DNA of 64,000 bases from VXOZ01 sp965220045 (GTDB lineage: Bacteria > Chloroflexota > UBA11872 > VXOZ01), in the NCBI GenBank assembly GCA_965220045.1, contig OZ244803.1, positions 558,001 through 622,000 on the forward strand, written 5' to 3'. The notes beneath the pieces were generated by a model that was not told the origin of the DNA, made no database searches, and saw only the letters and a program-made list of their open reading frames with translations. Positions 7,823-16,279 of the stretch are shown here, piece after piece. Both the position numbers and the translations under genes were made by a program. Each line of letters opens with the position of its first letter. Positions within the stretch are counted from its first letter, which is position 1.

Positions 7823-9820
7823 CTATTCTTGGCTTTGCACAACCCATACCGGACTTGACCATGCCTGCACCACGCGGCCGGCAATCGGCTCCTTCTGCCG
7901 CAGCCGCACGTAGTAGAGGGCGTTGGCTACGGGGTGCGGATCGTCCCAGGTGAGGTCCAAAGAATCAGCGTGGGGTTCCCGCCGGTAGACCACGTCGAAG
8001 CGTTGGGCGTCCAGATCACCCCGCAGGATTTCGACCCAAGCGATCTCGCCCGTCCCAACCGCCCAGACGCGCACGCTCACCCCGTTGCCGCTGGCGGTCT
8101 CCTGCCCCATGAACGTGTCGTTTACCCACACCTTGAGCAGGATGCGCGCGCCGGTGGTGCCGTAGGTCTGGCGGTTGTGGATGCTATCAAAGACGCCGCT
8201 GCGCGTGAGCGCGGGCGCCCAGACCGCCGCCAGTCCCGTCTGCCTTCTCCCCGGCTGCGCCTGGTGGTTGTCCGACGAGCAAATGGTCCCCATGCGCTGC
8301 CCCGTCAGCCAGCCTTCCTGTACGTAGTGTGGGCCAACGGCAGAGTCGTTGAGGGAAAAATCGCAGTGCTGGTATGCCAAGGGATGATCCGGGTCGTAGT
8401 ACTCGCAGAGACCGTGGCCGGAATAGACCTCGACGACCCGGCGGAAGGTGTCGTTGGCATACTGCCAATCGATGTTCGGTCCGGTGCCCCCGGGCAGGTT
8501 GCTCGCCTTCGGCGAGAAGCGCACGCCCGTGTGGTGGGGGATAGTCATCGCCTGGCCGGCAACGAGCTGTTGCCAGAGGTCTTGCACCGTGCCGTTGTGG
8601 CGGCCGATGCGTACGTCGCCGTCGTCGCGAAAGTAGACGTTGTGGTGCGCCCACGGCGCGGGAAACGTGGCCTCGTACCCTAGAATCGTGGCGAACCGGC
8701 CGGGGTCGTACCAGTCCTGCGTCGCGAGCCGCATCTCTTGCCACATCTCATCCGAAAGGCCTTCCACGTGATCCGTGAGGGCGTAAAAGTCCAGGCGCGC
8801 CACGTCCCGTGCGTAATGAAACGGCAGGTCGCCGGTAGCGTCAAAGCTGCGCCGGGCATGGGAGTGCAGATCGCCCCAGTAGACCTGTTCGTCTGGCAGT
8901 TCGGCAGCGCAGAGAACTGGATTGGATAGGGCCACGAGAGTACCTTCCCCGAGGTCATCTTCCCCCTTCGCTTTGTGCCTGTCCTCCCCTTTTGCCCTGA
9001 GCCTGTCGAAGGGCGGACTTGACCCAGCGAGAGGTGCTATCTCGAGCCGCAGAATGCCAGGTGCGGTCGGTGTGAAGGGCACGACGCACGTACCGGTTTC
9101 CGGATTGAGTGCAACGAATTCAGGGTGTTCGGCGTGGCCTGCCGCAACCGCGACCTGAAATATGAGTTGTACGCCCGTTGCGGGATTCTGCCAGGCATCC
9201 AGCGCCACGACGTGGCAAGCCGCTTCCGAACCCATGCGCGCGTGAGAAGGAGCGTAAGCGGCCATGTCCACCGGTTCGGCAGCCGTGGCAACAAGCAGCG
9301 GGCACTCTTGCACAGGGAGCAGCGAGACCTCGTTGCCGGTGTCCGCGGAAATCACAGCGATGTGCACAGGCTCCGGCCCGTTGGGATGCAGCGCGGCCGT
9401 GAAGCCGGGACTGCCGCCGCTCGTGTCACCGAAGGTCACATCGATCCAGTCGCCGGCCTGCAGGACGCCTTGCGTCAAGGTGACTTCCGTGTGGTATGCG
9501 CAGCGGTTCGGTGGTCCGGCCAAGGCATCGCGGGTAGCCTTCTCGAACTCGTCAGTGGAGCCGTCTGGCACGATGCAGCGTACGTCCGCGTCTTCCCGCG
9601 AGGTCTTGGCAGAGACGTAGTTTGGGCTGGCGGGGTTGATGCTGTGGACTCCCTTGGCGGAGTTGCGCAGCCACGCATGCCAGGTGTTCGGCAGCGCCAC
9701 GGCGAGGGTGTCGCCAGGTCTAAGCTGCCCGTCTTCAACGGTGCAGCGCACGATCCACGTGCCGTATTCACCGGCCATACCAACGGATGGGGTCACTGAA
9801 GCATGTATGCGGGGAGGCAT
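7823..9820 (-). CDS. DUF3604 family protein with PHP-type metal motifs
   Basis: A 665-residue protein. The N-terminal ~280 residues are beta-rich and resemble no family I know. The C-terminal part has DUF3604/PHP-like signatures: YWGDLHSH (about residue 318), ALTDHVEG, ILGYEATF, the histidine-rich MTIPHHTG and CSSDNHQ. These would form a multi-metal site for phosphoester or amide hydrolysis; the substrate is unknown. No signal peptide is evident. At 8957-9014 the frame runs through two family A repeat copies, read as PPFDRLRAKGED and a degenerate partner, in the linker before the metal domain. The start at 9820 lacks a strong ribosome binding site; it faces a 259-bp gap before the GYD gene. 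Confidence 0.8.
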   Translation of the reverse strand: MPPRIHASVTPSVGMAGEYGTWIVRCTVEDGQLRPGDTLAVALPNTWHAWLRNSAKGVHSINPASPNYVSAKTSREDADVRCIVPDGSTDEFEKATRDALAGPPNRCAYHTEVTLTQGVLQAGDWIDVTFGDTSGGSPGFTAALHPNGPEPVHIAVISADTGNEVSLLPVQECPLLVATAAEPVDMAAYAPSHARMGSEAACHVVALDAWQNPATGVQLIFQVAVAAGHAEHPEFVALNPETGTCVVPFTPTAPGILRLEIAPLAGSSPPFDRLRAKGEDRHKAKGEDDLGEGTLVALSNPVLCAAELPDEQVYWGDLHSHARRSFDATGDLPFHYARDVARLDFYALTDHVEGLSDEMWQEMRLATQDWYDPGRFATILGYEATFPAPWAHHNVYFRDDGDVRIGRHNGTVQDLWQQLVAGQAMTIPHHTGVRFSPKASNLPGGTGPNIDWQYANDTFRRVVEVYSGHGLCEYYDPDHPLAYQHCDFSLNDSAVGPHYVQEGWLTGQRMGTICSSDNHQAQPGRRQTGLAAVWAPALTRSGVFDSIHNRQTYGTTGARILLKVWVNDTFMGQETASGNGVSVRVWAVGTGEIAWVEILRGDLDAQRFDVVYRREPHADSLDLTWDDPHPVANALYYVRLRQKEPIAGRVVQAWSSPVWVVQSQE
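8957..9014. repeat. Two family A copies inside the DUF3604 gene
   Basis: A full A copy (TGAGCCTGTCGAAGGG, ending at 9014) and a degenerate copy just to its left lie within the coding sequence of the minus-strand gene. They are read without a stop or frame change as PPFDRLRAKGE followed by a weaker repeat of the same peptide. Confidence 0.8.
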
Positions 9821-10079
9821 GTGAAAGTCCTTTATGGTAGATGGGATACTGTGATTATAGCCACCTGAAATGGAAAGTGGCGAAGACGGCTGCTACGGTA
9901 GCTCGAGCCTTTACACGGTGGGCATTTGCAGTCACGCTGTGCACATGGACTGCTGGCGGTGAGGCGGTGTTAACAGCCCGCTGCGGACAGCAGGTTCTTG
10001 CCGCAGGCGGATCCCCAGCGCGCGGCAGATCGCCGAGGTAAAGGACGGCAGAATTTCAAAGGCACAAGGAAACAGCTCT

Positions 10080-10382
10080 ATGCAAACATACATTGTACTG
10101 CTCACCATGACCGGCGCCGAAGCAGACGAACTCGATGGACCGCTGGAGGAGGCGTTTGCCAACGGCGCGCCCGCAACCCGCGCGATCATCGAGCGGCACG
10201 GCGGCAAGCTGGTGGAGGTCTATCTCACCATGGGACAATACGACGGTGTGATGATTACTGAGTTTCCCGACGATATCTCGTGCGCCCGTGCCATGCTGGC
10301 GTTGCGCAACACCGGCGGACTGACGCAAACGCTGCGCGCTTTCCCCGAGAACCAGTGGGGCGAAATCGCCGGGGGCAGCTAG
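10080..10382 (+). CDS. GYD domain protein
   Basis: A 100-residue protein matching the GYD domain: ferredoxin-like fold, start MQTYIVLLTMT, then AIIERHGGKLVEVYLTMGQYDGVMITEFPDD and a closing G-x-TQTLRAFPE segment. The family is common and probably binds a small ligand, but no reaction is established. The ATG at 10080 follows a purine-rich stretch, weak as a ribosome binding site. It stands alone, 390 bp upstream of ilvD. Confidence 0.85.
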   Translation: MQTYIVLLTMTGAEADELDGPLEEAFANGAPATRAIIERHGGKLVEVYLTMGQYDGVMITEFPDDISCARAMLALRNTGGLTQTLRAFPENQWGEIAGGS

Positions 10383-10772
10383 CACCCCTTGACGAAGCCA
10401 GAATACCTACAGAGTTCTGCACAGCACCCCTGTGTGCCGGGCTCAAGTGCGGCATTGCGGAAGACCGGGCATCGTCATTGCGGACTGGCAGGCACCGTAG
10501 GGCCGCCTTTTGTGCCTGCCTGTCCTCCACTGGGCATGCTCCTGAATTGAGTGGTATTCTTCTACGTACGGTGTTAACTCCCTGTTCGTCTAGCGACGCG
10601 ATGCTAATGCGAACGGCAGGGAGCAGCCTGAGACACCGGCATAGTGCTTTGCCGGTGAATTGCATCCAAAGAAGACTGTTTCAAAGCCGCGACACATTCC
10701 AATTGCGGAATTGGCTGTGTGCGGGAAGAGTATTCCGCTCCGGCGCGGTAAGAAGTGAGGAGATTCGAGCTC
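10383..10772. other. ilvD leader region with a strong hairpin
   Basis: A gap of 390 bp before ilvD with no gene. At 10482-10525 two 14-nt arms, GGACTGGCAGGCAC and GTGCCTGCCTGTCC, pair with a single mismatch around a 16-nt loop. No run of T follows, so a simple terminator is not obvious; it could be a leader structure for ilvD or another mini-element. I found no T-box antiterminator or leader peptide that I would defend. Confidence 0.45.
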
Positions 10773-12461
10773 ATGAGTGACAATGGCAACGTAGACGTCA
10801 AACGCTTCAGCAAAGACATCACCGTGGGGCCGAAGAGTGCGCCCGCGCGCTCGATGTTCCACGCCATGGGGTTCAGCAATGAGGACTTGGCCAAGCCCCT
10901 CATCGGCGTGGCAAGTACGTGGAACGAGGTGACGCCCTGCAACTACCATCTGGACCGCTTGGCGAAGAAGGTTAAGGAGGGCATCCGTGAAGCCGGCGGC
11001 ACGCCCATCGAGTTCGTCGCCATCACGGTGAGCGACGGCATTGCCATGGGCACCGAGGGTATGCGCACCAGCCTGGTGACGCGTGAGATAATTGCGGATT
11101 CCATTGAGGCCGTTGCCATAGGCGAGCGCTTGGACGGCGTAGTCACCATCGCCGGCTGCGACAAGAGCCTGCCGGGCTGTGCCATGGCGATGGCGCGTCT
11201 TGATATTCCCAGTGTGTTCGTCTACGGCGGCAGCATCATGCCCGGGCGCTGGCGAGGCCAGGACGTAACTATTCAAGACATGTTCGAAGCGGTAGGCGCC
11301 CACGCCGCGGGCAAGCTGACAGAGGACGAACTCATCGACCTCGAGCAGCACGCGTGCCCCGGTCCGGGCTCGTGCGGGGGCATGTACACGGCCAATACGA
11401 TGTCAAGCGCGTTGGAAGCCATGGGCCTATCCGTGCCCGGCAGCGCCTCGCCGCCGGCCATGGACGACCGCCGCGACCAGGTGTGCGTGGATGCCGGACA
11501 CCTCGTGATGGACTGTGTGCGCAACAACCGGCGCCCGTCCGACATCATTACGAAGGAAGCAATGGAGAACGCGGTGGCGGTCGCACTCGCGGCCGGCGGT
11601 TCCACCAACGCGGCCTTGCACCTCCCCGCTATTGCGTGGGAAGCGGGCGTGCCGTTCGATCTCGACGACATCGATCGCGTGAGCAAGCGCGTGCCCCACA
11701 TTGCCGACATGCGGCCCGGCGGCAGGTACGTCATGGCCGACCTGGACAAGGTGGGCGGCGTGCCGCTCATTATGAAGGAGATGCTGCGGGCCGGTCTGCT
11801 GCATGGCGACTGCCTCACGGTGACGGGCCATACGCTGGCGGAGGACGTGGGGGCCGCACAGGTTTCTGAGAACGGTCAGGACATCGTGCGCTCGGCGGAC
11901 GATCCGATCTTTGCCGGCGGCACGATGGTGATATTGCGCGGCAACCTGGCGCCTGAAGGCGCAGTGGTGAAAGTAGCGGGTGTTGAGAATAGAGTGCACT
12001 CCGGTCCGGCGCGGGTGTACGAGATCGAGGACGACGCCTTCCAGGCGGTGGTGAAGGGCCACATTAACGAAGGTGACGTGATCGTCATCCGCAACGAGGG
12101 ACCGAAAGGCGGGCCGGGCATGCGTGAAATGCTGGCCGTGACCGGTGCGGTGTTTGGGCGCGGTCTCGGCGATTCGGTGGGCCTCATCACCGACGGGCGC
12201 TTCTCCGGCGCGACCCACGGCATGATGGTAGGTCACGTGGCGCCGGAAGCCGCTATGGGCGGTCCCATCGGCCTGATCGAGGAGGGCGACCGGATCACCA
12301 TCGACGGCGACAACCAGGAACTCACCCTGCACGTGGACGATGCCGCACTCGCGGAACGCCGCAAGCACTGGCAGCCGCTGGAACCGCGCTACACCAGAGG
12401 CGTCCTGGCAAAGTACGCGAAGCTGGTCACGTCCGCCGCCCGCGGCGCGGTGTGTGAGTAG
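10773..12461 (+). CDS. ilvD: Dihydroxy-acid dehydratase
   Basis: Catalyses dehydration of 2,3-dihydroxy-isovalerate and 2,3-dihydroxy-3-methylvalerate to the 2-keto acids, the third common step of valine and isoleucine synthesis (cytoplasm). The length (562 residues) is standard. Iron-sulfur cluster cysteines lie in CDKSLPGC (about residue 130) and CPGPGSCGGM (about 200). The SGATHG segment near the C-terminus, following ITDGRFSG, carries the catalytic serine of the family. The ATG at 10773 has AGGAG ten bases upstream, which favours it over the in-frame GTG at 10755. No other ilv or leu gene is in the window, so the pathway is scattered. A ThDP enzyme at 35771 is only distantly like acetolactate synthase. 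Confidence 0.97.
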   Translation: MSDNGNVDVKRFSKDITVGPKSAPARSMFHAMGFSNEDLAKPLIGVASTWNEVTPCNYHLDRLAKKVKEGIREAGGTPIEFVAITVSDGIAMGTEGMRTSLVTREIIADSIEAVAIGERLDGVVTIAGCDKSLPGCAMAMARLDIPSVFVYGGSIMPGRWRGQDVTIQDMFEAVGAHAAGKLTEDELIDLEQHACPGPGSCGGMYTANTMSSALEAMGLSVPGSASPPAMDDRRDQVCVDAGHLVMDCVRNNRRPSDIITKEAMENAVAVALAAGGSTNAALHLPAIAWEAGVPFDLDDIDRVSKRVPHIADMRPGGRYVMADLDKVGGVPLIMKEMLRAGLLHGDCLTVTGHTLAEDVGAAQVSENGQDIVRSADDPIFAGGTMVILRGNLAPEGAVVKVAGVENRVHSGPARVYEIEDDAFQAVVKGHINEGDVIVIRNEGPKGGPGMREMLAVTGAVFGRGLGDSVGLITDGRFSGATHGMMVGHVAPEAAMGGPIGLIEEGDRITIDGDNQELTLHVDDAALAERRKHWQPLEPRYTRGVLAKYAKLVTSAARGAVCE

Positions 12462-12571
12462 GAAAGTTAAGGCTATACTGGAGCTAGTACAGATGCAGAG
12501 ATGCCTGCGTGCTACTACCGCCGGCAGGATGGCAGCCCGAGCAGACGAGGCCCCAGCGAGCAAAGGGAGCA

Positions 12572-12973
12572 ATGAGTATGGCGGCGCTTGACACCCATAA
12601 AGCTTTTCGCACACTCACGGACGCAGGCTTTCCGGAAGGTCAAGCTGAGGCGCTAGTAGAGACTATCGGCATAGGTAGTGACGAGTTGGCGACCAAGGCA
12701 GACATAGCTGACATGGCAACCAAGGCCGACATCGCTGCTGTCCGCGAGGAGATGGCAACCAAGTCCGAACTAACTGTTGTCCGCGAGGAGATGGCGACCA
12801 TCCGCGCGGAGATGGCGACGAAAGCCGACATTGCCGACATGGCAACGCAGTCCGCCCTCAAAGATGTGCACGTCCAGTTGGAACAACGGATGACGAACCT
12901 GGTACTCCAGATGGTCATTCTCCAGGTGATGGTGGGCGGGCTCATCGTGGCCTTGATAAAGCTCTTGCCGTAG
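12572..12973 (+). CDS. DUF1640-like coiled-coil protein with C-terminal membrane anchor
   Basis: A 133-residue protein: N-terminal helical part (ALDTHKAFRTLTDAGF), then a coiled coil built from repeats of the form MATKADIADMATKAD and VREEMAT, then a hydrophobic C-terminal segment MVILQVMVGGLIVALIKLLP that should anchor it in the membrane. This is the layout of bacterial DUF1640/CCDC90-like proteins, whose function is not established. ATG 12572 has AGGGAG just upstream. It lies 110 bp after ilvD. A truncated relative lies about 110 bp downstream. The repeat units vary in number among homologues, so exact length is not diagnostic. Confidence 0.8.
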   Translation: MSMAALDTHKAFRTLTDAGFPEGQAEALVETIGIGSDELATKADIADMATKADIAAVREEMATKSELTVVREEMATIRAEMATKADIADMATQSALKDVHVQLEQRMTNLVLQMVILQVMVGGLIVALIKLLP

Positions 12974-12974
12974 C

Positions 12975-12993
12975 GCGGGGGCTTGTCCCCCGC
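12975..12993. repeat. Family D hairpin after the DUF1640-like gene
   Basis: GCGGGGG and CCCCCGC pair around a CTTGT loop directly after the stop codon. It could double as a transcription stop, but no T-run follows and the same sequence recurs elsewhere as repeat D. Confidence 0.7.
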
Positions 12994-13080
12994 CTCTCCG
13001 TTTCGGAGTATGGGGCATGCTTGGGACGCAGAATAGTCACCTACCTAGTAGGCAAGGCGCTTAGTTGGTGTGGGAGGTGA

Positions 13081-13251
13081 AGAGTCCGCGAAATCGCTAA
13101 TCAGACAATTCTGCGGACGGAAGTGCAGGCGCTAGAGCTACGTCTGCGCGCCGAACTGGAACAGCGTCTTAACCGCCAGACCATGCAACTGGCTATGCTC
13201 TTTGTCGCCGCCCTCGGCGTTGCGGTGGCGATCCTGAAGTGGATTCCGTGA
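13081..13251 (+). pseudogene. Truncated second DUF1640-like coding sequence
   Basis: An open frame of 56 codons with no usable ATG, GTG or TTG near its start (the preceding in-frame codon, at 13078, is TGA) encodes a coiled-coil stretch (LELRLRAELEQRLNRQ) and a C-terminal hydrophobic segment ending VAILKWIP. It parallels the end of the intact gene just upstream (VALIKLLP). It looks like the 3' remnant of a tandem paralogue that has lost its N-terminal part. A very short functional peptide starting at a rare codon cannot be excluded. Confidence 0.6.
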
Positions 13252-13290
13252 ACGCGCATTCCACTCTAAGCTCAAATATTCTTTTTTGAT

Positions 13291-13318
13291 CGGCGCAGGT
13301 TGCAAACCTGCGCTACCG
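13291..13318. repeat. Family C palindrome
   Basis: A standard C palindrome in reverse orientation (GCGCAGGTTGCAAACCTGCG then CTACCG) between the truncated DUF1640-like frame and the GIY-YIG pseudogene. Confidence 0.8.
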
Positions 13319-13407
13319 TCTTTTGAGGTCAGCGCGCGACAACAGACCTGCTGTTGGCAGATAAGCTAGGGAGGGCACGGCTAGTCGTGCCCTTACAGTT
13401 CAATCTC

Positions 13408-13867
13408 TCAACGTCTGATGTTCCATAGAGGATTGCATCTCTGGATCAACTCGCTCTTCACCGTCTCCCGCATCTCTTTGTTCTCAATTGCGTAGAACCA
13501 CAGGTTGACATTCCTGCCCTGGGCAACCTCGTTGAAGATCCGATTGTTGTTCATGCAGTGGGTTTGCTGTCCGCCTGTGCGACGAACTGCCGCCGGTGAG
13601 ATACTGCCGATAGAACTCCAGACTCCTGAAAGATCATGGCACTGACCAACGTAGCACACTTCGATCCTTGGACTCTATGACATAGACGCCGCTGAACCGC
13701 CAGCCCTGCGCTATCCGAAACTGGCAAAATGGGCCCTGTCCGTATTTGTGCAAATGCTCTGATTGCCCCACCCCGGGAAGGTGCTTGACTACTTTGCCGC
13801 GAGCGTCGCGCCTCGGCTCAATCTCCCCGATGTGCTCGAAGTCATGCGCTCCGAACTTACGTTTCAT
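13408..13867 (-). pseudogene. Frameshifted GIY-YIG nuclease-like gene
   Basis: Two overlapping minus-strand frames make one GIY-YIG-like protein. The first (from 13867) encodes an N-terminal region and the GIY-equivalent GVYVIESKDRSVL, then runs out of frame near 13650. The second continues with CYVGQCHDLSG (the YIG equivalent), INxxNxxF-like residues, NLWFYAIENKEMRETVKSELI (carrying the expected late glutamate) and NPLWNIRR at the end. A single base change in length near 13648-13655 restores one frame of about 150 residues. The family cuts DNA; small stand-alone members are often of unknown role. As written the gene cannot give an intact protein, unless the shift is a sequencing or assembly error. 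Confidence 0.7.
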
Positions 13868-14000
13868 ACGTACTATTCATCTTTATACCGCATCAACATC
13901 CGCACGTCTCTGCGCTCGAACTACGATATTTCTCGTACCAAGATTGCAATGCGGCGTTTCGGATCCAAGTCCGTTTCAGTGAGTCCTTCTCAATCGCCGA

Positions 14001-15053
14001 CTATCCCACCTTCACGATCTCGCCGGTTTCGGCGGATTCGTAGGCGGCAAACACGGTGTGCATCACCTTTTCCGCCTCGTCGGCGCCGAGGAAGGGTTGG
14101 CCGCCGGTCTGGACGGCCCAGACGAAGTTGTCGATGACGGCTTCAAAGTGCGCCTGCGTGCCCTCGGGCGAGCGGTAGCGGCGCTCGACGTGACCGAGGG
14201 TAGGGCCTGTGAGCACGGCGTCGGGCACGAGTTCATCAGCCACCAGCGTGCCGCGCGTGCCGGTCACCTCCAGCCAGAGATCGCTGTTGTGCAGATTGCC
14301 CGGTACGTGGGCCCTGCCGACACAGACTGAAGCAAGGGTACCGTTTTCCATTTTGCAATTGAGCAGGGCCATGTCCTCGATGTCGAATTCACGGTGGGGG
14401 CGGTTGTAGTACGCGCCTTTCACACAATGCACGGTTGTGGGGGCTAGTCCCGTGACGTTCAAGATGGCGGTAAGCGGGTAGAGGCCGAAGTTCAGGAGTT
14501 CGCCGCCGCCGTTGACGACGGGATCGAAGAAGGCCCGTTCCTCCTCATCCCACTTCTCGCCATTGCCGTAGGTTGCCAGGAAGTGGGCGTTCACATTCAC
14601 GATTTCGCCAAGCTCGCCGGCCGCCACGGCGTCGCGCGCTCGCTGCAGCGAAAGGTGGCCGATGCGGGCGATCCAGGCGAACGTGCGCGTAGTCTTGCGC
14701 GCCGCCGCGATGAGCGCATCGCACTGCTCCAGCGTGATGCCGATGGGCTTATCCACAAGCACGTGCTTGTTAGCAGCTATGGCACGGAGCGCGAGCGGCG
14801 TGTGTCGCGCGTACTCCGGCGCCACGCACACGGCGTCGACGTCGTCTCTGGCGAGGAAGGCATCGAGGTCTGTTGTGTAGTCCAAAGCGAATTGAGCCGC
14901 CAGATCGCGGTTGAGACCGTGGTATTCTTCCGCAATGCCGGCGTCGTCAGCAATGCCGACGAGCGTAACGTCCGGGTGACGCGCGAAGAAGGCCGCATAG
15001 TCGTCCTGGTGGCGAATGCCGCTCACCAAGCCCACGCGCAGTTTCTCAGCCAT
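14001..15053 (-). CDS. Gfo/Idh/MocA family oxidoreductase
   Basis: An NAD(P)-dependent dehydrogenase-like protein of 350 residues. The N-terminal Rossmann half starts LRVGLVSGIRHQDDYAAFF, with VDAVCVAPEYARHTPLAL and the family's EKP motif as VDKPIGI (about residue 97). The C-terminal alpha/beta half includes NGGGELLNFGLYPLTAILNVTG and a late catalytic-type histidine region. It likely oxidises a sugar or cyclitol; the substrate is unknown. ATG 15053 sits within the end of the upstream gene (8-nt overlap ATGGCTGA), so the two are translated together. The next gene upstream is a related but degenerate family member. Confidence 0.85.
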   Translation of the reverse strand: MAEKLRVGLVSGIRHQDDYAAFFARHPDVTLVGIADDAGIAEEYHGLNRDLAAQFALDYTTDLDAFLARDDVDAVCVAPEYARHTPLALRAIAANKHVLVDKPIGITLEQCDALIAAARKTTRTFAWIARIGHLSLQRARDAVAAGELGEIVNVNAHFLATYGNGEKWDEEERAFFDPVVNGGGELLNFGLYPLTAILNVTGLAPTTVHCVKGAYYNRPHREFDIEDMALLNCKMENGTLASVCVGRAHVPGNLHNSDLWLEVTGTRGTLVADELVPDAVLTGPTLGHVERRYRSPEGTQAHFEAVIDNFVWAVQTGGQPFLGADEAEKVMHTVFAAYESAETGEIVKVG

Positions 15054-15909
15054 TGGCAACCACCTCCTCCCATGCGATGCGGCGGCGTTCTTGCAACGAG
15101 TGCTCAACGGCCTGAGAGAGGCGCGCGGCGGTTGAGGCTTGATCCGCGCACAGGAGCGGAGCCTCGCGTCCGCTGCGCACGCCGAGCCAGTGATCGAAGA
15201 GATTCGCGGCCAGGGTGTGGTCGGCATTCTCGTCGCGCTGGTGCAGCATGCCCTTCGTGCCGTAGAGCAGCCAGTCGTCGTGCACCGGGCCTGCCGGCAC
15301 CTGTACCCAGGTTGCCATCACTTCGGCGGCTGAAAAGTGAATATTCGCGATAATGGTGGTGGCATTCTCGTGAACCGACGTATTGGCGAAAACCCATTCC
15401 GGCGTGGCGTCAATCAGCCCGGCGGCGGTGGCCAGGGCGTCCGCCAGCGGCGCCAGGTGCGGTGCGGCGGATGCGGAGTGAGTAAGCCTGCGCACGGTGA
15501 CGTAGCGGACAGGGCCGGTGTTTTCCTCTCCGAGCGCCAGCCGCATGGCACGAGCCGCCGGTAGCGCATGGCTCGGTGCGCCAAGAAAGGGAGGTGATTC
15601 TGATGACTCAAGTAGGGTCCGCTCGTCCGGCGAAAGCGGCCCGGGGAGGCACAAAGGTCGGCCCGCGGTCAGCACTTGCCGCGCCAGATCCAGACGGTCC
15701 GGGAGATTCCAGTGCACAATGACGCTGTCAAGCGCGGGAGATGCAAGCGCTTGCTCGAGACCGTCCGCCTCAATAGTCCGCGGCGCGCGCTGGTAGCGGT
15801 TGCGCCATCGCGAATCTGGGCGCACGTCTTCCGGAAACGGCCCGATCAAGGCGACCCAAGGATAATCCTGCACGTCGGTCCAACTTTCGCTGCCGGCAAT
15901 GGTAGTCAC
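15046..15909 (-). CDS. Divergent Gfo/Idh/MocA-like protein, probably non-catalytic
   Basis: About 287 residues from GTG 15909; an ATG at 15996 would add 29 residues of alanine- and arginine-rich sequence that look non-native. The fold follows the oxidoreductase plan (WVALIGPFPEDVR, ALDSVIVHWNLPDRLDLARQVLTAG) but lacks a GxGxxG loop. It has LCLPGPLSPDE where the EKP motif should be, so the lysine is missing. The C-terminal half retains the beta-sheet segment with ANIHFSAAEVMATWVQV and YGTKGML. It overlaps the active-looking family member by 8 nt. I infer a heteromeric partner or regulatory subunit; the start and function are uncertain. Confidence 0.65.
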   Translation of the reverse strand: MTTIAGSESWTDVQDYPWVALIGPFPEDVRPDSRWRNRYQRAPRTIEADGLEQALASPALDSVIVHWNLPDRLDLARQVLTAGRPLCLPGPLSPDERTLLESSESPPFLGAPSHALPAARAMRLALGEENTGPVRYVTVRRLTHSASAAPHLAPLADALATAAGLIDATPEWVFANTSVHENATTIIANIHFSAAEVMATWVQVPAGPVHDDWLLYGTKGMLHQRDENADHTLAANLFDHWLGVRSGREAPLLCADQASTAARLSQAVEHSLQERRRIAWEEVVANG

Positions 15910-16279
15910 ACATAGCTTAGCACAAGTGTGACGGGTAGGTCTGGCGCTTTGAGCGCGGCGTGAGTGCGCTGCCGCAGCCGGTGCCAACGCGTCCACAAGA
16001 CGGGATTCTCCGCGCTCTGCAAGCCTGCCTGCTCAGAGCATGCGCGTAGTTGCAGCGCGGGAGAACTCGCATGAAACTACAGCGCAATCCAGCCGTACCT
16101 GAGCGCGCCGGGCAGGTCGTTCGCTGCCCTGAGCCGCGGGTTTGAGTCTATCGACTCCGCGGCGCTCCTGAGATTGTTGCTGCGCTGCAGGAGTGGCATA
16201 ATGAAACGAGCTAGCGACTCTTGCATACGTTGTTTCCCACGTCTAGCCTGGCTGAATTTGGTTGTAGCGAAGGCTTTTT
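15910..16279. other. Divergent promoter region, no gene seen
   Basis: The gap separates the minus-strand oxidoreductase pair from the plus-strand LCP gene, so it should hold promoters for both. No dispersed repeat of families A to F is evident and no RNA gene was recognised. Confidence 0.4.
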
